Part shown: in pieces, positions 57,007 through 64,000 of the stretch | Numbering within the stretch: position 1 is the first letter of the stretch | Layout: each line of letters opens with the position of its first letter | Assembly: GCA_034522155.1 (NCBI GenBank) | Contig: JAXHLP010000001.1 | Span: forward strand, 186,001-250,000 | DNA length: 64,000 nt | Direction: 5' to 3' | From: Salinilacustrithrix sp034522155 | Lineage (GTDB): Bacteria > Actinomycetota > Acidimicrobiia > Acidimicrobiales > Salinilacustritrichaceae | Position numbers and translations under genes: made by a program | Notes under the pieces: generated by a model | Told to the model about the DNA's origin: nothing | The model's database searches: none | Seen by the model: the letters and a program-made list of their open reading frames with translations, nothing else

Positions 57007-58209
57007 GTGCGTCCGACACGCCAGGGTCTGCTGGCCGCCACCGGGTCCGCGACCCTGATCGCGCTCGGCCGGTTCCTCGGGCTGCCCGAGCTGTTCGCGA
57101 TCGGTGCCGCGGTCGGGCTGCTCGTCGGGGCCTGCGGGGTCTGGGTGGCCCGCCGTCCCGTCGACGTCGTTGTGAACCGGAGCGTGCGCCCGAGCCGTGT
57201 CCACGCCGGCAACCCGTGCACGGTCGAGGTCCAGCTTCGGAACCGGGCGCGGCGACCGACCCCCGTGCTCCGGATGCACGATCCGGTCACCGGCACGGCC
57301 GGTGCCGACCTGTTGCTCGCCCCGATCCCGGTGCGAGGCACGGCCACAGCTGCGTACCGCCTGCCCACGAGCCAACGCGGGCTGCTGACCGTCGGACCGA
57401 TGACCCTCGAGATCGCCGATCCCTTCGGCCTCACTGCGAGCCGCAACCGCGGGGCGAGGCCGGTCGAGGTGACGGTCCTGCCCCACGTCGACGACATCCC
57501 GCCGCTGCCCCGAACCGTCGGACCCGACCCCGACGGTGGCGCGGAGACCGCCTCCCTCGGACGGGTCGGAGAGGACTTCGCCGCCCTCCGCCCGTACGTC
57601 ATCGGCGACGATCTCCGTCGGGTGCACTGGCCGTCGTCGGCTCGCACCCACGACGACCTGCTGGTCCGCCAGGACGACATCCCGTGGCAGGGGCGGCTCG
57701 TCGTGGTGCTCGACCTCCGCCGTGAGGCCCACGACCAGGACACGATCGAACGGGCCGTTTCGGCCGCGGCCTCGATCCTGCGGGCTCACCTGCGACGAGG
57801 CGATCATGTGCGTCTCGTGTCCACGTCCGGCCTCGACAGCGGCTACGGCGTGGGTGCGTCACACCTCGAGGGTCTCCTCGAGTTCCTCGCCGTGGCCGAT
57901 CGGTCGAGCCGGGGTTCGATGCACGCCGCGCTCGACCATGCCGAGCGCGGCGCAGCCGGGGGTCTCGTCGTCGTCACCGGGAGACCGAGTACCCCCGACC
58001 TCGACGCGGTCGAGGCGATCGGGCCGGCGATCACGCTGCGGCGCGTCGTACGCTTCGACACCGAGAGCCGCCAGGCGACGCGGCGCACACAGATCATGGG
58101 CATCCCGCCAACGGGCTCCTTCGCTGAAGCTTGGCGGGACGCCACGCTGGCGACGTCTCGCCCCTCGCCCCGCGCCCGGACGCGGCGACCCCGGTCGATG
58201 CGCCGATGA
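57007..58209 (+). CDS. DUF58 domain membrane protein
   Basis: A 400-residue protein with two N-terminal hydrophobic helices (about 8-48), a beta-rich middle, and the DUF58 core GRVGEDFAALRPYVIGDDLRRVHWPSSARTHDDLLVRQ (about 181-218), followed by a von Willebrand factor A-like region (VVVLDLRREAHDQDTIERAVSAAASIL). Function of the family is unclear; it is regularly encoded with MoxR. GTG start 3 bases after moxR; ATGA overlap with the next gene. Confidence 0.9.
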   Translation: MRPTRQGLLAATGSATLIALGRFLGLPELFAIGAAVGLLVGACGVWVARRPVDVVVNRSVRPSRVHAGNPCTVEVQLRNRARRPTPVLRMHDPVTGTAGADLLLAPIPVRGTATAAYRLPTSQRGLLTVGPMTLEIADPFGLTASRNRGARPVEVTVLPHVDDIPPLPRTVGPDPDGGAETASLGRVGEDFAALRPYVIGDDLRRVHWPSSARTHDDLLVRQDDIPWQGRLVVVLDLRREAHDQDTIERAVSAAASILRAHLRRGDHVRLVSTSGLDSGYGVGASHLEGLLEFLAVADRSSRGSMHAALDHAERGAAGGLVVVTGRPSTPDLDAVEAIGPAITLRRVVRFDTESRQATRRTQIMGIPPTGSFAEAWRDATLATSRPSPRARTRRPRSMRR

Positions 58210-60521
58210 CCGCAGCCACGCTCCGCCGGTCCAGCCGGGCTCCGACGGCGACCGGTGCCGAGGACCGCCTACCGCTGCTGGCGCTGTCCGAGATCGCGCT
58301 CGCCGCCGTGATGCTGGCCGCGGTTCTCGGTCTCCGGCGGGCGTTCCTGCCCGGCGACTGGCTGGCTCCGCTCCTGCTCCAGGTCGTCGGCGCACACGCG
58401 CTCGCGATCACGATGCGGCGCCGGGGGCTGCCCGCGCTCGCATCGGTCCCCGCGACCGTCGTGGCCGCCGCTCTCGCCATCACCTGGATCTACGCCGGCG
58501 AGACGTCCGTGTTCGGCATACCGACCGGTGACACCGTCGACGTGCTGTCGACCGCGGTGCGCGATGCGGCGACGGTCTTCTCGGACGTCAAGGCACCCAC
58601 GGACGCACTCCCCGGCTTCCTGATCGCGACCTCGGTCACGATCTGGCTCGGCGCGGCGCTGAGCGACTGGGCGGCGTTCCAGGTCAATGCCTCGCTCGAG
58701 GCCACGTTGCCCTCCGCGACGCTGTTCGTGCTCACCGCGATCCTCGGTGCCGACATCGACCGGGTCCTGCTGGCTGTGCTCTGGACCGTGACCGTCATGG
58801 TCTTCCTGCTGCTGCGGCGGGCCGATCGACTCGGGATCACGGCCCGGTGGGTGGGTGAACGACGCGGCCGGGGCCCTCGCTCCCTGCTGCTGCTCGGCGT
58901 CTCGCTGATCGCGGTCGCGGTCGCCGTGGCCGGGCTGCTCGGACCCCGGCTCCCGGGCGCCGACAGTGACGCCGTCCTCTCCCTGACCGACATCGGCGAT
59001 GACGGTCCCGACACCCGCGTCACCGTGAGCCCGCTCGTCGACATCCGCTCACGGCTGATCGAGCAGGCCGATGTCGAGGTGTTCTCCGTCCGGAGCCCGG
59101 AGCGCTCCTATTGGCGATTGACCTCACTCGACCGCTTCGACGGACGGATCTGGTCCTCCACCGGGTCCTATGGCAGCGCGGACGGCGAGCTCGACGACGG
59201 CGTGTCCATCGAGTCGCCACGGACCACCTTCGAGCAGTCGTATTCGATCAGCTCCCTGGCCCAGATCTGGCTGCCCGCGGCATACGAACCCCAGGCGATC
59301 AGCGCCGGCGAGGACATCCGCTACGACGAGGTCTCCTCCACCCTGATCGTGGACACCGACATCGAGAGCTCTGACAACGTCGACTACCGGGTGACCTCCG
59401 CGTTGCCCGTGCACGACCCCGAGGCGCTCGCCGCTGCGTCGACCGAGATCCCCGACGACATCGCCGAGCGGTATCTGGAGCTGCCGGGTGGCTTCTCGGA
59501 CCGCGTGCGCGACCTCGCCAGCCAGATCACCATGGACTCGTCGACGCCGTACGAGTCGGCGCTCGCCCTCCAGAACTTCTTCCGCGCCAACTTCACCTAC
59601 GACCTCGACGTCGGGACCGGCCACAGCGACGAGGCGATCGAGAACTTCCTGTTCGAGCAGCAGCGCGGGTACTGCGAGCAGTTCGCCGGCAGCTACGCGG
59701 CGATGGCCCGCAGCCTCGGGATCCCCGCGCGGGTCGCGGTCGGCTTCACCCCGGGGACGGCCGCCGATGCCGACCCCGGCCTGTACCGCGTGCGCGGCGA
59801 GAACGCCCACGCCTGGCCCGAGGTCTACCTGGGCGAGTACGGCTGGGTCTCCTTCGAACCCACGCCGGGACGCGGCGCACCGTTCGCGGAGCAGTACACG
59901 GGTGTGCCAGAGCAGCAGGCCGCCGCCGGCGATCCGTCCAGCGCCACGACCGCACCCGCGCCGGCCACGACCACTCCCGAGTCCCCCGCCGAGTCCTCAC
60001 CCACGACCCGGCCCGACCAGCTCCCCGAGGACCTCGAGGCCGAGACCAGTGCCCCCGCTGGCGAAACCGGGGCGTCGAACCCGTGGTTCGGACGTCTCGC
60101 GTGGGCGGCCGGGCTCCTCGTCGCCGGGGTCGCGCTCTACCTGGTCGCCGTGCTCGGCGCCGTCGCCTGGCGCCGGCATCGGCGGCGGGCAGCCGCCGTC
60201 ACGCCCACGCAACGACTCGCGCTGGCCTGGGACGACTCGATCCGGGCGGCGCGACGCGCTGGCACCACCATCCGCGACACGGAGACGCAACGGGAGACGG
60301 CCGCTCGCATCACCGGCCGGCTCCCGGAGGCGGCCGAGGCGATCACCACGCTCGCCGCCGCGGTCGAGAACGGGATGTACGCGCCGGCGGCGCCGAGCGA
60401 CGACGACGGGGCCCGGGCCTTGACCCTGGCCGGTGACGTCGAGCAGGCGGCCACCGACTCGTTGCGCCCGACCGAGCGGGCACGCCGCACGCTGCACCCC
60501 CGCCGCCTCCTCGGGGACTGA
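58206..60521 (+). CDS. Transglutaminase-like membrane protein (TgpA type)
   Basis: A 771-residue protein: a membrane part with about six helices (residues 25-265), an extracytoplasmic transglutaminase-like domain, then a Pro/Thr/Ala-rich linker (about 575-625), one more membrane helix (about 635-660) and a cytosolic DUF4129-like tail. The catalytic triad pattern is visible: Cys in QRGYCEQFAGSYAAMARSLGIPARVAVGF, His in NAHAWPEVYLGEYGWVSFEPTPG, with an Asp/Glu nearby. Substrate is unknown; relatives in Pseudomonas (TgpA) are essential. Third gene of the MoxR-DUF58 operon. Confidence 0.9.
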   Translation: MTAATLRRSSRAPTATGAEDRLPLLALSEIALAAVMLAAVLGLRRAFLPGDWLAPLLLQVVGAHALAITMRRRGLPALASVPATVVAAALAITWIYAGETSVFGIPTGDTVDVLSTAVRDAATVFSDVKAPTDALPGFLIATSVTIWLGAALSDWAAFQVNASLEATLPSATLFVLTAILGADIDRVLLAVLWTVTVMVFLLLRRADRLGITARWVGERRGRGPRSLLLLGVSLIAVAVAVAGLLGPRLPGADSDAVLSLTDIGDDGPDTRVTVSPLVDIRSRLIEQADVEVFSVRSPERSYWRLTSLDRFDGRIWSSTGSYGSADGELDDGVSIESPRTTFEQSYSISSLAQIWLPAAYEPQAISAGEDIRYDEVSSTLIVDTDIESSDNVDYRVTSALPVHDPEALAAASTEIPDDIAERYLELPGGFSDRVRDLASQITMDSSTPYESALALQNFFRANFTYDLDVGTGHSDEAIENFLFEQQRGYCEQFAGSYAAMARSLGIPARVAVGFTPGTAADADPGLYRVRGENAHAWPEVYLGEYGWVSFEPTPGRGAPFAEQYTGVPEQQAAAGDPSSATTAPAPATTTPESPAESSPTTRPDQLPEDLEAETSAPAGETGASNPWFGRLAWAAGLLVAGVALYLVAVLGAVAWRRHRRRAAAVTPTQRLALAWDDSIRAARRAGTTIRDTETQRETAARITGRLPEAAEAITTLAAAVENGMYAPAAPSDDDGARALTLAGDVEQAATDSLRPTERARRTLHPRRLLGD

Positions 60522-60524
60522 GCC

Positions 60525-60542
60525 GCTCGGAATCGCCCGAGC
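60525..60542. terminator. Short hairpin after the transglutaminase gene
   Basis: GCTCGG, 6-base loop, CCGAGC, just past the stop and facing the convergent DUF3040 gene. Weak stem, no U-tract. Confidence 0.35.
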
Positions 60543-60560
60543 AGGTCAGGTGGTGTCGCG

Positions 60561-60941
60561 TCAGCTGTCTTCGTCGCGCTTGAAGCGCTCGCGCATCTTC
60601 TCCGACGACGACCCGAGCACCTCGCGCAACCCGTTGCCGGCACGGATGCGGCTCGTCACCGACTCGAGCCCGGCGCGACCCATCTTGCGGGCGTTGCGCT
60701 CGACGACCAGCGCGCACGCCAGCATGATGAGGAACCCGCCGAAGGCGAAGTACCAGACCGGCAGGGCGAGCACGAGCACCACGAGACCGACCACGAAACC
60801 GACGAGCGAGAGCTTGATGTTGCGCCACGCGTGGCGGTACAGCGTGGTCTCGCCGACCTCGCGAGCGAGGTCGGGGTCGTTCTCGTAGAACTCCCGCTCG
60901 ATGTCCTTGAGGATTCGTTCCTCGTCCTCGGAAAGCGGCAC
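60561..60941 (-). CDS. DUF3040 family membrane protein
   Basis: About 126 residues. It starts MPLSEDEERILKDIEREFYENDPDLAREV, the recognisable opening of actinobacterial DUF3040 proteins, followed by two hydrophobic helices at about 45-63 and 66-86 and a basic C-terminal tail. Function unknown. I chose the GTG at 60941 (PLSEDE start, GAAGGGG nine bases upstream); GTG at 60950 and a start at 61010 are alternatives. dinB lies upstream on the same strand. Confidence 0.85.
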   Translation of the reverse strand: MPLSEDEERILKDIEREFYENDPDLAREVGETTLYRHAWRNIKLSLVGFVVGLVVLVLALPVWYFAFGGFLIMLACALVVERNARKMGRAGLESVTSRIRAGNGLREVLGSSSEKMRERFKRDEDS

Positions 60942-61046
60942 CCGGCTCACCCCTTCTCGGCCTCGTCGCAGATCCAGAGCTGGACCCGTGGTCTTTTCAT
61001 CTTCGCACACGTCGACGGTGCCAACAACGCGCTCTGCCCCCGGATC

Positions 61047-62372
61047 CTACGGGTCGAAACCGGGTTCGCGCTGTTCGCCGTCGTCCGCGTCGGCGCCGAC
61101 ATCGGGTCCCCACGGGCGCTCACCCGGTGCGGATCCCCGGCGTTGGTCCTCGAGCAGCGCCGCGGGGCGCATCGCGCCCGAACCGAACCGTTCCCGCACC
61201 GCGTCGACGACGTCGGTCACTGCGCGCCAGGCCCCGCCGTCGGCGTCGGTGGCGGGCGCGGCACCGAGATCGTCGAGGCTGAGCTGTCGGGGCGCGGCCT
61301 CCACGAGGTTGGACAGCGACACGCCGAGCAGCCGGATCCCTGCGCCCACGTCGACACGATCGAGCAGCGCGGAGGCGGCGCGGACGATGGAGGGGCCCGT
61401 GTCGATCGGCGTGGACACGGTGGAGGACCGGGTGATGGTGGAGAAGTCGCCGTAGCGCACCTTGATCGTGACCGTGCGCCCGGGCAGACCATGGCGACGG
61501 ACCCGGGCCGATACGGCGTCGGCCATGCGGACCAGCTGCACGTGGAGCTCGTCGCGATCGACGATGTCCTCGGCGAAGGTCTCCTCGTGGCCGATCGACT
61601 TCGGTCGCGCGTCGGGGACCACGGGCCGGTCATCGAAGCCGTGGGACAGGGCGTGGAGGTGCCGCCCCCCGGCGTCGCCGAGGGTACGCACCAACGTGTC
61701 GAGCGGGAGGGCCTCGATGTCCCCGATCGTGCGCACCCCGAGCCGATGCAGCTTCTCGAGTGTCTTGGGCCCCACGCCCCACAGCGCCTCGGCCGGCTGC
61801 GAGCGCAGGAACGCCAACTCGCCGCCCGGCCAGACCACGACCACGCCCCGGCCCGGGACGGGGCCCTCGACCGAGGCCCCCGGCTTGGCGTGCTCCGTGG
61901 CCAGCTTGGCCAGGAACTTGTTCGGTGCCACGCCCACGGAACAGGTCAGGGACTCCTGTTCGAGCACCCGAGCGCGGATCGCCGCGGCGATGGCCGGGCC
62001 ATCGCCGTGGAGGCGACGCACACCGGTCACATCGAGAAATGCCTCGTCGAGACTGAGCGGTTCGACGAGCGGGGTATACGACCGGAACACGTCCATGATC
62101 CGACCCGACACCTCCGCGTAGTGGGCCAGATCGCCGGGCAGGAACACCGCGTGAGCGCACAGGCGCTGGGCCCGCATGGACGGCATCGCCGAACGGATGC
62201 CGTAGACGCGGGCCTCGTAGGACGCGGCGGCCACCACGCCCCGCGCCGACGAGCCCCCGACGATGACCGGCTTCCCCAGCAGCTCGGGCCGGCGGCGCTG
62301 CTCGATCGACGCGTAGAACGCGTCCATGTCGACGTGGAGGATCGTCCGGGGTCCGGCCTCCGTCGATGCCAT
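61047..62372 (-). CDS. dinB: DNA polymerase IV (Y family)
   Basis: Translesion polymerase, 441 residues, slightly long at the C-terminus. Catalytic region: ILHVDMDAFYASIEQRRRPELLGKPVIVGG (first Asp) and YTPLVEPLSLDEAFLDVTG (Asp/Glu pair), then SVGVAPNKFLAKLATEHAKP, the helix-hairpin-helix LWGVGPKTLEKLHRLGVRTIGDIEALP, and the little-finger domain GRTVTIKVRYGDFSTITRSS. The last ~70 residues include QLSLDDLG, a plausible beta-clamp-binding motif (QLSLD). It starts 4 bases after the Nudix stop, so probably in one operon. Confidence 0.95.
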   Translation of the reverse strand: MASTEAGPRTILHVDMDAFYASIEQRRRPELLGKPVIVGGSSARGVVAAASYEARVYGIRSAMPSMRAQRLCAHAVFLPGDLAHYAEVSGRIMDVFRSYTPLVEPLSLDEAFLDVTGVRRLHGDGPAIAAAIRARVLEQESLTCSVGVAPNKFLAKLATEHAKPGASVEGPVPGRGVVVVWPGGELAFLRSQPAEALWGVGPKTLEKLHRLGVRTIGDIEALPLDTLVRTLGDAGGRHLHALSHGFDDRPVVPDARPKSIGHEETFAEDIVDRDELHVQLVRMADAVSARVRRHGLPGRTVTIKVRYGDFSTITRSSTVSTPIDTGPSIVRAASALLDRVDVGAGIRLLGVSLSNLVEAAPRQLSLDDLGAAPATDADGGAWRAVTDVVDAVRERFGSGAMRPAALLEDQRRGSAPGERPWGPDVGADADDGEQREPGFDP

Positions 62373-62376
62373 CAGA

Positions 62377-62865
62377 TCAACCGAGCCGCACGACCAAGGC
62401 GTCGACACGGGCTCCGCCCACGACCCGGTAGCGGTACCGGCGGGAGTCGGACCAGCGTTCGCCGAGCCAGGCCAGCATCGGCTCGCGGGCCGGGACCCAC
62501 GACGTGTCGAGGCAGGTGCGACACCCGTCGAGATCGACCCAGGCTGCGTCGACCACGATGCCATCGGGGTCGTCGACGGTGACGGCGCCCGCGAACTCCA
62601 CGGCCCGGTGGACCTCGACCTCGAGGGTCCAGCCGAGGTCAGGCGCCTCGGCCGAGACGGTCCACAGCGGGCCTTCCCACGCCGACACCGTGATCCCGGT
62701 CTCCTCCTCGACCTCCCGGGTGAGCCCCTCGATGATCTCCTCGCCCGGGTCGACGACGCCACCCGGTGTGGTCCAGTCGAGCGACCCGTCGCGCCGTTGG
62801 TTCTGCACGAGCAGGAGACGGCCGTCGGCCTCGATCAGTCCCCCGGCGACGGTCCATGCGCGCAC
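62377..62865 (-). CDS. Nudix hydrolase
   Basis: Hydrolyses a nucleoside diphosphate derivative; substrate not predictable. About 162 residues. The Nudix box is complete: GGVVDPGEEIIEGLTREVEEETGITV at about 35-60. It may clean oxidised nucleotides, which would fit with dinB next in line. GTG at 62865 is chosen; a CAGACT hexamer lies 6 bases before it, a variant of the local -10 box. The longer frame is spurious. It lies divergent to the next gene. Confidence 0.88.
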   Translation of the reverse strand: MRAWTVAGGLIEADGRLLLVQNQRRDGSLDWTTPGGVVDPGEEIIEGLTREVEEETGITVSAWEGPLWTVSAEAPDLGWTLEVEVHRAVEFAGAVTVDDPDGIVVDAAWVDLDGCRTCLDTSWVPAREPMLAWLGERWSDSRRYRYRVVGGARVDALVVRLG

Positions 62866-62927
62866 GCCCTCAGTCTGGCACCGAGCCGCAGTGCCACCCC
62901 GCCCATCCCATGGTGCAGTATCGACCC

Positions 62928-63713
62928 ATGGCGGAAGCCGCGTGGTACCCGGACCTCGAACGCACCGGCTGGCTGCGCTACTGGGACGGAACCCGGTGGA
63001 CCGACCATCGGGCACCGATGCCGCCCCCGAGCGGGTTCCCGGTGCAGGGCCCGCCTCCGCGCCGTTCACCGATCGACGCCGAACTCGCGGCCTCCGGCAA
63101 CGCCCGGACCGCCATCATGGTGTACGGGGCGGTGCTGGCCCTCACCGCGCCGCTCAACGCGGTGGTCATGGCCCAACTCCGCGACCTGATCGAGCAGTTC
63201 TTCGACGCCTCCGACAGCGCCGATCCCGAGACGTTCGGGACCTCGTGGGGTATCGGGTTCACCCTCGTCAGCGGTGTGTCCCAGCTCCTGAGCATGGCGG
63301 TGCTCGCCGCCGGGATCTACTTCGTCATCTGGGTGTACCGAGCCTCGGCCACCGCACGGGACCTCGACTATCCGCAGCAGTGGTCCCAGGTGTGGGCCTG
63401 GCTCGGCTTCATCGTCCCGATCATGAACCTCTTCGTCCCGTACCAGATGCTGCGGGACGCGCTCTCGTCCGGTACCGCCGATCGGGGCCGATCCGTCCTG
63501 ATCCGCTGGTGGGCATGCTTCCTGGGCGCCTCCGTCTCCGGCTTCTCCGTGTTGCCCATGGGCATCGCGGGCGTCGATGTCGCCGTCTGGATCCTGGCCG
63601 TGATCTCGGCGATCTGCTGGCTCGGCGTGGGGCTGCTCGGGCGCACCCTGGTCGACACGATCGCCGACGACCACCGACGCGCCACCGACGCCCGCTCCCG
63701 ATCGTCCGTGTGA
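62928..63713 (+). CDS. DUF2510/DUF4328-type membrane protein
   Basis: A 261-residue protein. The N-terminus MAEAAWYPDLERTGWLRYWDGTRWTDHRAP is a DUF2510 module (WYPD, RYWDG-x-x-WT-x-H), common on actinobacterial membrane proteins. A Pro-rich spacer is followed by five or six hydrophobic helices; FVIWVYRASATARDL and QVWAWLGFIVPIMNLFVPYQMLRD are the typical DUF4328 core. Function unknown. CAGTAT lies 6 bases before the ATG and may be a -10 box. Confidence 0.88.
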   Translation: MAEAAWYPDLERTGWLRYWDGTRWTDHRAPMPPPSGFPVQGPPPRRSPIDAELAASGNARTAIMVYGAVLALTAPLNAVVMAQLRDLIEQFFDASDSADPETFGTSWGIGFTLVSGVSQLLSMAVLAAGIYFVIWVYRASATARDLDYPQQWSQVWAWLGFIVPIMNLFVPYQMLRDALSSGTADRGRSVLIRWWACFLGASVSGFSVLPMGIAGVDVAVWILAVISAICWLGVGLLGRTLVDTIADDHRRATDARSRSSV

Positions 63714-63737
63714 GCTTGGCGCCGCCACGTACGGGCA

Positions 63738-63761
63738 CGAACGCGCCGATGGGCGCGTTCG
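63738..63761. terminator. Strong hairpin after the DUF4328 gene
   Basis: CGAACGCGCC, 4-base loop, GGCGCGTTCG: a perfect 10-bp stem 25 bases past the stop. It is also the first part of the repeat region that follows. Confidence 0.6.
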
Positions 63762-63880
63762 ATCAGCCAGGACGCGCGAACGCGCCGAACCTCGAAGTGG
63801 CATGGCCGACCCTTCCGCCGAGGGTCGCGCCGGTCGGCGCGTTCGACCACCAGGGACGCGCGTGCGCGCCGATCCTTCCG
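63738..63880. repeat. Palindromic repeat region with alternating complementary arms
   Basis: The 10-mer CGAACGCGCC occurs at 63738-63747 and 63777-63786 and its complement GGCGCGTTCG at 63752-63761 and 63836-63845. Two imperfect direct repeats of about 42 bases (63752-63793 and 63836-63877) each begin GGCGCGTTCGA and contain an ACGCGCG core. The arms can pair in more than one way. No ORF here looks coding. Confidence 0.65.
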
Positions 63881-63933
63881 ACCCCGCTCCCGGTCGGTGA
63901 GGAGGCACCCAGCGCTCCCCTCGCAGACGTGGG

Positions 63934-64000
63934 TCAAGCCGTCGGCAGCTCGCTCGGCTCGGTGGTGCGATCCCAGTCGGCAAGCTGCTCCATCGTGATG
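63934..64000 (-). CDS. Possible 3' end of a further minus-strand gene (partial)
   Basis: An open frame from the right edge ends at a TGA at 63934-63936 and reads ITMEQLADWDRTTEPSELPTA. Composition and GC3 fit the local genes, but the piece is too short to name. Confidence 0.35.
   Translation of the reverse strand, partial: ITMEQLADWDRTTEPSELPTA

Overview
The window is a gene-dense, very GC-rich chromosomal segment with almost no non-coding space. It looks like core chromosome of a high-GC actinobacterium. Support: a mycothiol synthase, a bacterial proteasome activator ending in a GxYL-type tail, a division cluster with SepF and DivIVA but no ftsA, menaquinone rather than ubiquinone genes, FadD/FadE-type lipid genes, and many leaderless promoters. 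The class Acidimicrobiia is my best guess, but that is inference from general resemblance. I see no IS element, prophage, CRISPR array, rRNA or tRNA gene. No gene-free stretch exceeds about 290 bases; the largest are 1164-1446 (tandem hairpins), 19262-19530 (one doubtful ORF), 51267-51537 (tandem repeats) and 63714-63933 (palindromic repeats).

Layout. 1-8430: the start of hisD (runs off the left edge), a small unknown protein, nth, mshD-rlmN, a sugar-nucleotide transferase, a small membrane protein, a FadD-type acyl-CoA synthetase and a site-2 protease with a TPR-like tail. 8539-15149: a menaquinone cluster, menG-menF, menD, menH, menA, menE, on both strands; menB and menC are not here. 15150-19530: an SDR, a DUF255/YyaL-type protein, a nitroreductase and an unknown protein. 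19531-27149: dnaE, a degenerate GGDEF membrane protein, a small membrane-anchored protein, the proteasome activator bpa, a phosphodiesterase-type hydrolase and an Rrf2 regulator.

27284-38118: rluD-lspA-dksA-like gene (minus), ileS (plus), then on the minus strand an unknown membrane protein, divIVA, yggT, sepF, yggS, pgeF and ftsZ. 38119-52032, all minus: ftsQ, murB, murC, murG, ftsW, murD, mraY, murE, ftsI, ftsL-like, rsmH, mraZ. Read in transcription order this is a classic dcw cluster from mraZ to divIVA. Every junction from rsmH to ftsQ overlaps by 1 to 17 bases, so translation is probably coupled. murF is missing from its usual place between murE and mraY. murE and murB each need one base removed to read through, so each carries an apparent single-base insertion.

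52152-64000: a lipoate-ligase-like protein, an HNH nuclease, an acyl-CoA dehydrogenase, a ROK kinase, a MoxR/DUF58/transglutaminase operon, a DUF3040 protein, dinB, a Nudix hydrolase, a DUF2510-type membrane protein, a palindromic repeat region and the last codons of a further minus-strand gene.

Regulation. A TAnnnT -10 box 6 to 8 bases before the start codon recurs at well over a dozen genes and implies leaderless mRNAs. Genes with a -10 farther upstream (dksA-like, moxR, bpa) carry a Shine-Dalgarno sequence instead. mraZ and ftsZ share the fullest promoter form, TTGACC-N18-TAnnnT. The most unusual non-coding structures are three tandem hairpins after the first small gene, a five-copy 15-bp repeat between mraZ and rsmH, a perfect 22-bp palindrome in the ftsZ leader, and a DnaA-box-like cluster with a separate palindrome upstream of dnaE.
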